64,000 bases of DNA from Cryptomeria japonica (lineage: Eukaryota; Streptophyta; Pinopsida; Cupressales; Cupressaceae), in assembly GCF_030272615.1 (NCBI RefSeq), contig NC_081408.1, forward strand, positions 400,671,889 through 400,735,888, written 5' to 3'. Below, in pieces: positions 1 through 9,725 of the stretch (positions within the stretch are counted from its first letter, which is position 1; the number at the start of each line of letters is the position of its first letter). The translations under genes were made by a program, and so were the position numbers. The notes under the pieces are model-generated. The model was not told the DNA's origin and made no database searches. It saw only the letters and a list, made by a program, of their open reading frames with translations.

Positions 1-837
1 ATCCTTCTTATAACAATGATGTTCATCATGTCCTGACTTCTTGCAATATCCACAAAAAAGATTGTCCTTATATGATTTCCTCTTAGGTGAGAATGGTGAA
101 TCACCTTGTTGTGGAGAGGAAGATTGTGCTCCATCTTGTTATTGTTTTGACTTAGGTTGCTTTTGATTCTTGCCTTTTCCTTGATTACTTTGATTCCCTT
201 TGTTAGCCACCAAAGCTTGTGACTTTGAAGATTTGAGAATCCCCATTGTGGTCAACTTAGATTGCTCAAGTACCAACATCTCCGTGAATGAATTAAATGA
301 GGGAGAAGTGTATGAGGAACCTTGAGCTAACCTATGGGTGTGAAAGCTAAATACAAAGGCCGCATACTCCAAAGGAAGCTTGTCCAACAAGTTATAAACC
401 AATTGAGCATCCTTTCTGTCAATTCCACAATCCTTTAGCTTTGCTCTTAGCTCAGTTGCTTTTGTGACATAATCTTGGATTGTATCAAAATCCTTGGAAT
501 CCAAAGTTGTGAGTTCACTATCAAGCTTGTAGCTCTTAATCTCATCAACTTGACCATACAATTTCTTAAAAATATCCCAAGCCTCTTTAATTGTTGTACA
601 CTTATCAATGTGAAAAATGAGGTCATCTGATACATACTTTCTAAGAGTTCCAAGTGCCATAGCATTCTTAGTAAGCCATTCAATTTGAGCTTTAGGATCA
701 GCCTTAGGATCAGGTGGTGTTGTTATAGTTTCATTTACATAATGAATGAGTCCTTTTTCCATTAGTTTACTCCATGCCTTAATTTTCCATGATGCATAAT
801 TATGAGGAGTTAAAAGTGGAAATTTAGGAGAACCCAT
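1..837 (-). pseudogene. copia gag polyprotein (UBN2/Retrotran_gag_2 type) with a premature stop
   Basis: This encodes the nucleocapsid precursor of a Ty1/copia retrotransposon. I place the start at the Met at 837 (MGSPKFPLLTPHNYASWK); an upstream in-frame Met adds only an unconserved hydrophobic stretch. The tryptophan-bearing N-terminus, the DIFKKLYGQ stretch and the TELRAKLKDCG and LLDKLPLEY segments fit the UBN2 gag family, followed by a Lys/Gln/Asn-rich linker. A TAA at 139-141 stops the frame, yet the same frame continues and encodes a CCHC zinc knuckle (C-x2-C-x4-H-x4-C, CGYCKKSGHDEHHC, about 13-54). One nonsense change, probably Gln CAA to TAA, therefore separates gag from its knuckle. 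The family call is firm and the loss of function likely. Confidence 0.8.
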
Positions 838-1658
838 AGCACCAAAATGAAAAAAACACAAGATAGAGAGAGAGGCACAATCACACAAGACACCCCCCAA
901 AATACTTAATTAAGAAATCCCCCAAAATGGTGATTTTGGCACTTTATACTTAGTGCGTATACAATGGGCCACTTGCAAAACAAGGCAAAGTGGACTTCTG
1001 ATTTCAATTTACAACTTTTCAAAATGAGATCTAAGAGACTTCAACAAATACTACTAGCAATCTAAACTGAGACCTAAGCAAAATGCAAGTACCAAATATG
1101 CCAAAAGTGGCAAAATACTGAAAGTACTATTTCTACTTAAAATCACTGCAAACAGATGACAGATTATGAAAGTAGATGAAAAAATATGCACTTTAATAAA
1201 AAATGACACCTGAAAAGGAGTCCATATGAGCCCAAACGAAGCCTCCAAAGTTGTAAAAATTGAGATTTCGCGATTTCCAAAAAACTTGTATCCGAAAATC
1301 AGAAAAATTCTGCACCATTGTACATATCACAAAATTCTACCCCCAAACAAAAAACATTGCTCGAAAAAACGAGTCCGGATGAGTGAGATATCACTATTTG
1401 AAAATTGCCTGCAAAATTATAATTTCTGGAAAATTTCCGCCGCAGCGTCAAACTTCAAATGCCTCTAGATTTGGCCTCCAAAGTCCGAATTGGATGAAAC
1501 AAAAGGCAAAAATGACTTTCTTGGACCTCCTCAATCCAATGGTGACCTCAGATTTGACCCATCAAGCTTCAATATTAACTTGCAATAGAAAACTCCAAAA
1601 TACACAACCCCAAATAGCATCAAATTTCTCTCAATTAGCAAACCAATGACACTCTAAT

Positions 1659-1671
1659 GGCTCTTATACCA
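1659..1671 (-). other. primer-binding site (initiator tRNA-Met type)
   Basis: On the minus strand TGGTATAAGAGCC starts immediately after the LTR terminus CTTACA. It is a one-base variant of the usual TGGTATCAGAGCC site used to prime copia reverse transcription. It fixes both the LTR boundary and the element's orientation. Confidence 0.8.
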
Positions 1672-2145
1672 TGTAAGATTTTGCCAAGATCTAGAGGCAA
1701 TGGAAAGCACAAATAAGAGAGAACAAAATAGATGATAGGAATAAACTGTATTCTATCAAGATGAAAATACTGGTCAACTGGATCATCAAGCGATAATAAA
1801 TCGTTACATACAATGAATATAAGCTTGCTTATATAGGCAAGACTATATGGATATGTGAGCACACAAACATGACATGTGGCTCAATAAGAAGCAAGGGTAG
1901 GTAGGAAATAGGTGTGGGTAGGTAGGAGAAACAATATAATAGTCCACATGAGGTGGATCACCCACTGAATGTAGAGTGTAACAACAAGATCACACCATAA
2001 AAGGTGGAAATTCTCTTACACACACTATCCCAATGTGGCACAAACACCCAAGTGTCTCACACCCAAACTACTATGAAATGCATTTCCTAAGTAAACTTAA
2101 GTAAGGTGTAATAATATCCATGATGAATAATTATTTACACCAACA
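1672..2145 (-). repeat. 5' LTR of the copia element (474 bp)
   Basis: On the minus strand it begins TGTTGGTGTAAATAATT and ends CTTACA, with the TG..CA termini of LTRs. A TATA box (CTATATAAG, about 1828-1836) marks the probable promoter. The inner end abuts the primer-binding site; TTGAT follows the outer end. Confidence 0.8.
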
Positions 2146-2441
2146 TTGATATCAAAAGTAGCCAAAAAACAAGGGGACTGACCCTTTGGAACAATAAGGA
2201 AAACAATGGCAGAACCACTATCGGCATAATAACAGCAGAGTTATAGCCCTTTACCTCTATCAAAAACTATGATCATTCTACGTAAGTTTAGCATATATAA
2301 AACAATATTAAACAAAGTTTTAGACATATGCCACGTAGGGCAATAAACATAAAAGTTCAAATAAAAACATAGACTAACGCTATCCACCCACATGTTGCTA
2401 GGAGTAGACAAAAAACGAGCCTTCGACAACATAGAGACAAA

Positions 2442-4110
2442 TCATTTCTTTTTCCCGTGGCTCCTCTTAGGGAGGAGCTTTCTTGCCCATTCCTTTGTGA
2501 GGAATTTGAACAGGGCCTTGTAGTCCTCATCGTCCTTGCCTTTGCCTTTGGAAGCACTTTCCTGCATAAGGCACAAAATGGTAGCCGAACAACGCATCAC
2601 ATCCAACACAAATTTAGATACATCATGCATTTTGGTTTTCATAGCCTCCAGCCTGCTGGTGATATCCTGCACATTATCAGACATGGCCTCCACTTTTTCC
2701 CCCAGCTCCACCAGGTTGTTGTCGTCCTCCTCCTTTATGCTACTCGCCTCCTCCACAACCATCAATTTCTCAAACTTGAGAGTCAGGGAGGGGGAATTTG
2801 TTTGGGACTTAGGGCTAGGCTCCAGACTCTTAGAAATTGTGGGGCTTTTGGAGGCATGGGTGGAACCGATAGAGTGGGGGGTTGGGTTAGGGTGGAACAG
2901 AACCACATTATCAGTTGGGCTTGAGTTCCCAGTGTCATGCGAGGAGGAGGGGTCCCTCAGAGATTTTTCGAGGGTTTAGAGGCTAGTTTGCTTGAGCGGT
3001 GAGGGGTGTTGGACTCGTCAATGATTTCCATGTCAAAATCAATCTCCTGGATTCTGACTTTCTTTGGGGTTCTGACCTCTTTAGGGGAGTGCTTTTTATT
3101 TTTCTTGCTGCGAGAGCCAATTTTCGAGAGTTGAGGGGGGCTAGCATTATGTTTAGCAGTAGGGTAGGCCGATGGACTGGTATTAGTCACATTCTAGATG
3201 AAGATAGAACAGAGTGGGTAGAGGGCGAGGTGGAAGTTGTAAAGGCGCAGGATGAGGCCCTGGTGAAGGAAGGGGAAATCTTTACCCTTTTTCTTAGCCT
3301 AGACAATATCCTTGATATTAGCATCCAGAGAATGCAGCAAGAAAAACAGAATGGAAATATAGTTCTTATTTCTCAGATGGTTAAGGAAAGGGAGATGGTA
3401 GTAATAGAAGATTCCATACCTTCCCTCCAGCGTGAAGTATTTCATCACAATGTAACATACCTCATCCCACAAAGATGGGAACTCCTCCCGGTTGAAGCTG
3501 CCCGCCCTCTTCAGCGAGTTTGGCCTTCATGGAAGAACTGGTTCAGGCTGGTGGTATCCGCAATATGACTTTGCTTTTTCCATTTTCTCCCCTCCATAGA
3601 TAGACCCGTCGCCTGTGCAATAACTTCTTCATTAATTTCGAAAGAGATACCCCCATGGTAACTCTTCTGTCCTCCCAGGAATTCACAAATTGCTTGGATA
3701 GTCTCTCATCGTTCCCCTTCATGCTTTCCATGAATTTATCAATGCCTCCTTCCGAACAGACAAACCACACCGCCGACTTAGCTTTAAAATCATCAACTTC
3801 ATCGGGTTCCAGTCTGAGCCCGTCCCCCCCCCCCCCCCCATTTTCGTTTCTTCTAGTTTAACAGAGTAAATGTGAGACCTGCTAGCAAAATCGCAGAGCT
3901 GAAACAGGGCCAAAGCAAGGTTGTAATAAAATCTGCGTCGAACTTGAGATAAAAGCACGCAATAAATGGTGTGATTATTATCTCTTATGTCCGAGTAGAT
4001 ATCAAAATTAGGAAATCTACTAGAAACGTGCAGACCTTCAATCCAACCAATATGATTTGACCTATCCCATCTATCGTCTTTATCGCCGTCAGTTGGCTCC
4101 GTCCAAGTAA
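2442..4110 (-). pseudogene. frameshifted ORF resembling the putative plant transposon protein family
   Basis: Minus-strand coding sequence is spread over three ORFs in different frames. The middle part contains QFVNSWEDRRVTMG followed, in a shifted frame, by a segment ending TGLSMEGRKW. The pattern (..W..g.v.i.g..i.i.eevia.atGL.meG.kW) recalls the plant transposon-associated family PF20167. It is followed by a Lys/Ser-rich linker, a coiled-coil-like segment (VEAMSDNVQDITSRLEAM) and a lysine-rich tail. Frame changes occur in a C run near 3826-3838, near 3650 and in an A run near 2963, and in-frame stops interrupt the part between about 3190 and 3500. No reverse transcriptase or transposase is next to it. 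I do not know the function; the family call is from pattern memory. It ends only about 330 bp upstream of the divergent PEN-2 start codon. Confidence 0.5.
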
Positions 4111-4177
4111 TAATTAGGAAATACTCGTGACACTTGTTAAAATAATAAATAATTATGTTTAATTGATAAAAGACCAA

Positions 4178-4441
4178 TTTATTAATCCTAACAAATAAAA
4201 TTGCCTCCGATAAGTACTAATAAAATGGGTGAATGTATAAGATGGTTGCCTAACGGCAAGCACTAAAAGATACACCTATGGGAATGTATAAGGATGGTTT
4301 CGGAGTGGGTGGGTAAGTACTAATCTACAGGTACAGGTAATGTGAAAAGGGAAGAACAGGAAATCGTGTCATTAAGTGGAATAATTGATTTATGTGCAGA
4401 TGTTGGTAGCGAAAGAGGAGGGACGGAAGGTCGTGTAAGAA
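4178..4441 (+). promoter_or_regulatory. upstream region / 5' leader of PEN-2
   Basis: This is the only sequence between the antisense retroelement-type pseudogene and the PEN-2 start codon, so the promoter or at least the proximal leader should lie here. I see no convincing TATA box. The last codons before the ATG include an in-frame TAA at 4436-4438, which prevents an N-terminal extension. The region also contains two diverged copies of a stretch ending in GGAATGTATAAGATGG / GAATGTATAAGGATGG (about 4230-4300). Confidence 0.35.
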
Positions 4442-4604
4442 ATGGAAAACGAGGAACACGAGGAATGGTGGATGGACGGGGAGAGGGAGAAAGTGAAGCA
4501 GGCTCGTAATTTCTTCTATGCCGGATTCTTCCTTCTTCCGGGCCTTTGGTTTGTCAATGTCTTCTACTTTTGGCCGGCCCTCGCACATCCTCCAATTCGA
4601 CCCT
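4442..4604 (+). CDS. PEN-2: gamma-secretase subunit PEN-2, exon 1
   Basis: PEN-2 is the smallest subunit of gamma-secretase, the membrane aspartyl protease complex with presenilin, nicastrin and APH-1; it binds presenilin and supports its activation in endomembranes. Exon 1 encodes residues 1-54 plus the first base of codon 55: an acidic N-terminus, then ARNFFYAGFFLLPGLWFVN and FYFWPAL, the family signature (R-x-F/Y-y-x-G-F-x-L-L-P-x-L-W-x-V-N-x-F-Y-F-W). The start is the first ATG after an in-frame TAA two codons upstream. Translation runs to CCC-T followed by a strong donor (GTAAGT at 4605-4610), phase 1. The joined protein has 106 residues, close to animal PEN-2 and shorter than my recollection of the Arabidopsis protein, which has a longer N-terminus. 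No disabling change is seen. The only uncertainty is whether this locus is expressed. Confidence 0.9.
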
Positions 4605-5880
4605 GTAAGTATAACTTCACATTCAAAATATTTCTAGGGACTTTAAAGGGTTTTGAGTATCTAAAGAAAAATTAGAAGGTTCCAGGTTTGTAAGAATTGG
4701 CATTCACTCGTTACACACTGACTGTTCGTGTTACAAATCCCCTAAGTTACTGGTCTCCCGCTGTACTGGTCTGAGATAAAATGGTTAATATGAAGCGTTT
4801 GAAAACCCCCGAGAAGGGTTAATCGAACATCCACATTGCTGGATTCAATGATTTGAATCAAAATAGAAAAAAAAGGGGTGAAGCACAACTGATAAGAAAA
4901 TTGCTTACATATCTATTGCCCGTCAGGGTGAAAATCCCAAAGCAGCAGTGAATGTGTTTGTGTTGAAAGTGGGTCACTTATCTTTAAAAAATATCATTAG
5001 TATAATGATTATTCTTTAAGGTCACCTTGTGATGGCTAAAACATACAGGTCAAATTCTTAAAAAATTAAAATTAAAAATAAAAAAATACATGTGAACATT
5101 GTTATTTAAGTATTGTAAAGGAAAAAAGTCTTTAGTTAGACTTAGGCTATGCTAATCGCTTCCCCTGCCATGGAAGCAGGCGTCCTCGTTCCCTAGGCGT
5201 TTTGGGAACGGCAGAACGTGCAGAACGTCAAAGGGGACGTTCCCCTGCTGTCCCTCCTGTCTGGGAATTTGTAGGAAACAGGGGAAATGCCCCCATGCTG
5301 TTTGGGGATGCCATTTTTATATTATTGATTTATGTGGTTTTTAATTTTGGACTGCCGTTATCAATCATATATAGGCATAGGTTAGCAGATTTTAAGAGAT
5401 TTTCCTTGTATCGTGTTGTTTGTAAGGCGTTTAGTCATTAGAACTACTGAAAATAATTTTTCCAGCCACCATACTACTGTTTTGAATGAGGTTTTACATG
5501 ATTTATGACTGCTGCAACTTCATTTTCGCTTGCACACAATTTGATTTGTACAAATTAATGAGGGTTTCTGCCTACAGTAGAGTTGTATGATCTATTGGAA
5601 CTCAAGAAAGTTATTGTATTGCTCAATTAGAGGTTTTATAATCTTTAGCTTATAATGAAGATAGTATGGTGCAGCAAAAACATGGTGGTAGGTTCATAAG
5701 ATATCCTTTAGCATAGCAAGAGATTGAGGATATCCTCAAGCATTGGAGAGGGAACACAATTTGCTAACAAATCAATACGAAGCATAATGTGACTTGGTTG
5801 AATTTATTTCCTAATCTAATTCAAGAGTGTTCTCATTGCCTCCTTAAGGTTTACATTCATTTTGCTGATAAACTAACTAA

Positions 5881-6195
5881 TGTTGCCGGGAATAATCATT
5901 ATGTCATGTTGTCGTATTATGTTATGTTGTCGTCGGTAATTATGAGTTACGGCAGTCAGTTAGTCGTTCCGAAGGGCAGTTGGACGCGACGATTGGTCGC
6001 ATCCCTTCGGGTATTATATATTGCATACCTTCCCTTCGTAGTGGCATCATCATAGTCGTATCTGGGTGTAATGTTATAAGCACTTGATGTACATGGACTG
6101 TTGAATTAATACAGAAACTGGTTCTTTAATATATTTGAATTATGTTCTGTGCATTTACTTCCTGCGTTTAATCGTTTACCCGTATGTGGCAAACA
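5881..6195 (+). mobile_element. solo LTR, 315 bp, TSD ACTAA
   Basis: The segment begins TGTTGCCGGGAATAATC and ends GTATGTGGCAAACA, so the termini are near-inverted (TGTTGCC/GGCAAACA). It is flanked by a perfect 5-bp duplication, ACTAA at 5876-5880 and 6196-6200. A TATA-like TATTATATATTGC lies near 6011-6024, consistent with plus orientation. No internal retroviral sequence is present, as expected after LTR-LTR recombination. Confidence 0.7.
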
Positions 6196-6303
6196 ACTAA
6201 TTCTACATACTTCTTTGTTAATTACGCTGAATTAGTCAAATTGTTTTTCAAATAAATGGTTAAGTTTCAGGGGCTGCATAAAAATGTTGTGGAAAATCTC
6301 TCA

Positions 6304-6305
<2 letters not shown>

Positions 6306-6344
<39 letters not shown>
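6306..6344. repeat. (AT)n microsatellite
   Basis: About 19 uninterrupted AT dinucleotides directly precede the right GC-rich island of the putative hAT-like element. Confidence 0.95.
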
Positions 6345-6345
<1 letters not shown>

Positions 6346-6415
6346 CCCTGCTATCCTGGCCCTTGGACTGCTGTCCCTGAAACATGCCCCCTGCTGTCCC
6401 CGAAACGCTGGGGAA

Positions 6416-7110
6416 CATAGAATAAAATAATACATATATTAGTGGATTTAACCTAGACTAATTAATTATGAGCTGAAAATTTGAATATTGAAGCTAACAA
6501 TTGAAATGTAAGAATCATAAATATAAATAAATATACTTAGCTATATAACTAACAAATGCACAAAGATTGATGAAGTTCTGAACTATATATAACTTGGGAT
6601 TAGGAACAATAGATGACAGACTGGTAGGTACCTTGGGATTATAATTTCTGTTGACTTTATTCAGGGACAAGTCCAGTAATCTGAAATTAATCCACGAGTA
6701 CAAACTTGTCTTGTACCCACAAATCCATCTTGTGTGTCCTATAGATTTGTGCTCTTCAATTCATTTGATCACCTTTGGATTCTGCTTTGTGTTTCTTGAA
6801 TATTTGGGTACTTGATGGCATCTAGAAATATCTTAAGGGCTGTCAATGAGTCACAGAGAGTCAAGTTCTCCTAGATCAATCCTCAAAAAGTGAATAAAAA
6901 TTGAAAATGGTAATCATCAATCATGCAAATGCTTCTATTAGTGCTTGTGCAGAATTAGATTCCCTTTAGTGCACCTATTGGGCTTTGTAATGTGAATACA
7001 ACTTTCATGTCATCAATAATCAAAATGAATGCAATAAATGCCTTTAAATGCAAGGACATAGCAACAAACAATGCAAATTTGCATTAGTCAGCCCTAGGTA
7101 GTAAGGGTAA
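6416..7110. other. intronic spacer, nothing recognised
   Basis: AT-rich sequence without an ORF, repeat or family signature that I can name. A weak antisense ORF at 6515-6703 shows no recognisable motif. Confidence 0.5.
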
Positions 7111-8276
7111 TGTGATGAACCCTTGCTGGTTCAACTCTTCAACCTGCTGTAATTTGTAGATCTTCTTTGTAATTTTTAATTATTAAGATGGTCTTTCAGA
7201 AATAGACAGAAGTTGCAGAAGAGGGTTTCTTTAATTTGCAACACATATTGAATAATACATGAATTTAATCAACTGAAACAATGAATTGGAGAATTTAGAA
7301 GCATACCCGTAGGTCCTTAGCCAATTTATTGAAAAGAAAGAATAAATCAACAACTTACAAAGTTCTAATTTTTATTCTGGAACAATTCAGATCTGCTCTT
7401 ATTTAAATACTAAGACACCCAAACAGTGAAAGATGGTGCCAATAAATGAGCAAGTTGTGTGTTTGGGAAAAGAAGCCTCCAAACCATAGAAGAATCAACA
7501 ACAAAACAGTAAATAGGAAAACCCTACAACAAATCTGCCTTGTAAGAAGCCAAATCTGCCCCAATTCAATTCAATTTGACTTTTGAATGAAGCCAACCAA
7601 GCTGCAACAATTCGATTGATCTTTCACAATCTCAAAGCTACTGAATTCTGAAGAATGCATGCTCTCCAAAACAGGTCCAAACCCTAGCCGCCATAGCCAA
7701 GTGCTCAGAAGAAAATGTCAAATGCTCAATATCAAGAATGAGGTTTAATTTCCATCTTGGCTGCCTAAATACCCAAAAGGTGCAATTTTTGGCAATTAGG
7801 GATTAAAAACTAATAACTTGCTTTTAGGGTTCCCAACTTAACCCTAAAAGCAATGCCTAGCTTAGGAGATAATAAATTTTCACTTAAATAAATTTAAGTG
7901 ATGCACTTTATGATTTTATAGTAATATTTCATCAAAATATTAATTGCCTGTGGAACCACTTAAAAATTCATCTCTCTCATTATTGCTCGGAAATTGAATC
8001 TGTCAGAAGCTAGGGCCACAGTTCGCCATGCCAATGAAAATAGGACCATGTCTATTTTTAGCAATTTTTCCCTAAAAAATAGGAAATCCTCATAAAGTGT
8101 CAGAAACTAATGAAACGAAGACCAGAACTGAACTCAACACTGAACTGGGACAAATAGACAAACCACTCAAGGTACTGCACTACTGACCCCTTTATCCATA
8201 CTCTATTAGCCTACAAGGGTCCAAAAATAGGCTAACTCTTCAATCCCAAGTCCTTGACTAGGATGGGGACATTACA
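7111..8276 (+). mobile_element. probable solo LTR, 1.17 kb, of the TGTxATG../..GGGGACATTACA family
   Basis: The segment starts TGTGATGAACCC and ends GGATGGGGACATTACA. Its flanks are GGTAA (7106-7110) and AGTAA (8277-8281), matching at four of five positions, as an ageing target duplication would. Its length is nearly that of the complete LTR at 13585-14754 (1,170 bp), which has the same terminus GGGGACATTACA. No internal retroviral sequence is attached. Orientation is inferred from the match to that LTR read on the minus strand. Confidence 0.5.
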
Positions 8277-8989
8277 AGTAAAGGTCTAAAGTTGGTAACA
8301 TTTGAATTTAAATTATAAAATCTGAGTGGGATGAGTTTGTAACATTGTGCCTCCAAATTTGAACATGTGTGGAAGTGAGGGAAACACCATAAGATTAATG
8401 TGTGAAAGTTTGTATTGATTAACAAAGAGGCTCCATATGGGCAAGATAATGCAATTAGGTGCAACAATGTGTAAATGGGGAAGGCTCAATGCCTCCAAGA
8501 AGCTGCCAATTGTTTGAGGGGTTACAACACTTCTTTTTAAAAATCCACACTCCTACAAGGTATTATTTTATTTGTTGCTTCTATTTTCCCAAATTGTGGC
8601 TCCTTTATTTTATATATATTTTTTATCCTTATTAGGAAAATGAGGATAGGGCTTGCACGAGCTACTTAATTAACAAGGGACATTATACCCCATTGTCAAA
8701 AGATATGGTAATGCTAGCTCAAATATAAGTGGGGGTTGGGTAGGCGGGGGAGATGATGTCCCCCATAAAGACAGCCTTGAATGGCTTGATAGGATTGTGT
8801 ATTAAGCAATAATGTGTACCATGCCAATGGTTAAGTGTGAAAAGCATGTGCGAATAAGATATGATCAATAAAGTATGTGTGAAATTGAATATTTGTCTAT
8901 CAAGAATTAGGCTGATAGTCCAAGAATGATGAAGCAAAAAATGTGCATGAGCATGAAGGATAAAATTGATGATAGATGTCTTCGAACAT
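8277..8989. other. intronic spacer, nothing recognised
   Basis: AT-rich sequence. The antisense ORFs near 8258-8498 and 8719-9033 have no recognisable family motif and look like chance. Confidence 0.4.
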
Positions 8990-9262
8990 GTAGTGTCGCG
9001 GTTAAAACACTTCGTTGGTGAAGCGGCCACCAAGGTTCAAACCCCTATTGGGCCATTGTGCTTGTAGGCCTTGTGTCTTCGTTGGGCCATTGTGCTTGCG
9101 GGTTTGAACAAGTGAAGTGTGGGGATGAGGTCCCCCGTTTGTGGCCTCACCAGTTCATAGCTCCGGGTCAAAAGCGTTTCACGTGAAGGCGGAGGGCATG
9201 TCATGCAAGCGTCGCCGGTCACATTAAAAAGTTTACCAGGCATTAAATTTTTAAAAAAATAA
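8990..9262 (+). mobile_element. tRNA-derived SINE
   Basis: A compact GC-rich block in AT-rich surroundings carries a B-box-like GGTTCAAACCCC near 9034-9045, preceded by a plausible A-box region (GTCGCGGTTAAAAC, about 8995-9008). These are the internal RNA polymerase III promoter elements of tRNA-derived SINEs. The body contains a short internal repeat (GGGCCATTGTGCTTG twice) and ends in an A-rich tail (about 9242-9266). Possible target duplications are AAAATTGAT near 8964 and AAAATTGAT after the tail. The exact 5' end is uncertain. Confidence 0.55.
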
Positions 9263-9459
9263 AAATTGATTATAAATTGGCACTTGTGTGGACTTAGGAT
9301 ATGTCAATGTGTATAGATAGGTGTTATAGGTCAATGTGTAATGATATGAATAGACAATCATGAAGCCACAAGTAAATGGTATGCATAGATGCAATCACTT
9401 AAGGACATGTGTAGCTAAATACCCCTAGATGGGTAGAATAACATAGTGTAGCACATAAG

Positions 9460-9725
9460 GTTTGGGGAAGGCATGATACCTTTGATGTGGCCATGGAGGC
9501 ACAAAGTATAAATAAGAAGGCACGATGTTTCCCAATGTAAAGATGTAACCATGAAGGTGCAAAGTAAAAATAGTGAAGGCATGATGCTCTCAATTTTAAG
9601 ATAAATTTGCTAATGATGTGCGAATAGGAGTGCCCAAGGTGGGGGGAAATCATGATGCTTCCAAGGATATAGCAATAGAAACTCAACGTATGATGAGGGA
9701 AGGCATGATGCCCTCAAAGTAAGGA
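9460..9725. repeat. irregular repeat of an AAGGCATGATGC-type motif
   Basis: The motif AAGGCATGATGCCCTC, or close variants, recurs about five times (near 9462, 9518, 9578, 9648 and 9702) at 50-70 bp spacing. No coding sense is apparent. It resembles untranslated repeats seen in LTR retrotransposons, but I could not define an element around it. Confidence 0.4.

Larger units (their letters stand above)
1..2145 (-). mobile_element. Ty1/copia retrotransposon, 5' part (LTR, PBS, leader, gag), cut by the window edge
   Basis: Read on the minus strand the order is LTR (2145 to 1672), a tRNA-Met-type primer-binding site directly after it, a leader of about 0.8 kb, then a copia gag running off the left edge. 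This is the canonical 5' end of a Ty1/copia element. The base run outside the LTR is TTGAT (2146-2150), the presumed target duplication; its partner lies outside the window. The gag carries an in-frame stop, so this copy is not autonomous. Protease, integrase and reverse transcriptase would lie to the left. Confidence 0.8.
5155..6415. mobile_element. possible non-autonomous hAT-like element with GC-rich ends
   Basis: Both ends (about 5155-5310 and 6345-6415) are GC-rich islands in AT-rich DNA. They are built from repeated words such as CCCCTGCTGTCCC, GGGGACG and GGGGAAC in direct and inverted order, resembling the subterminal repeats of the proven hAT elements at 26990 and 32064. The interior (5310-6340) is AT-rich, non-coding, and holds a solo LTR and an AT microsatellite. 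I could not fix terminal inverted repeats or an 8-bp target duplication, so the boundaries are approximate. Confidence 0.35.

Noticed and set aside
2457-3568. Plus-strand ORFs of 147-189 aa
   Set aside because: They are shadows of the minus-strand transposon-type pseudogene, which has the domain-like pattern and coiled coil.
4325-4588. 87-aa antisense ORF over PEN-2 exon 1
   Set aside because: It is the complement of a conserved coding exon and has no motif of its own.
5789-6055. 88-aa ORF in the hAT-like element
   Set aside because: It crosses the exact left boundary and TSD of the solo LTR, so it cannot be an old gene.
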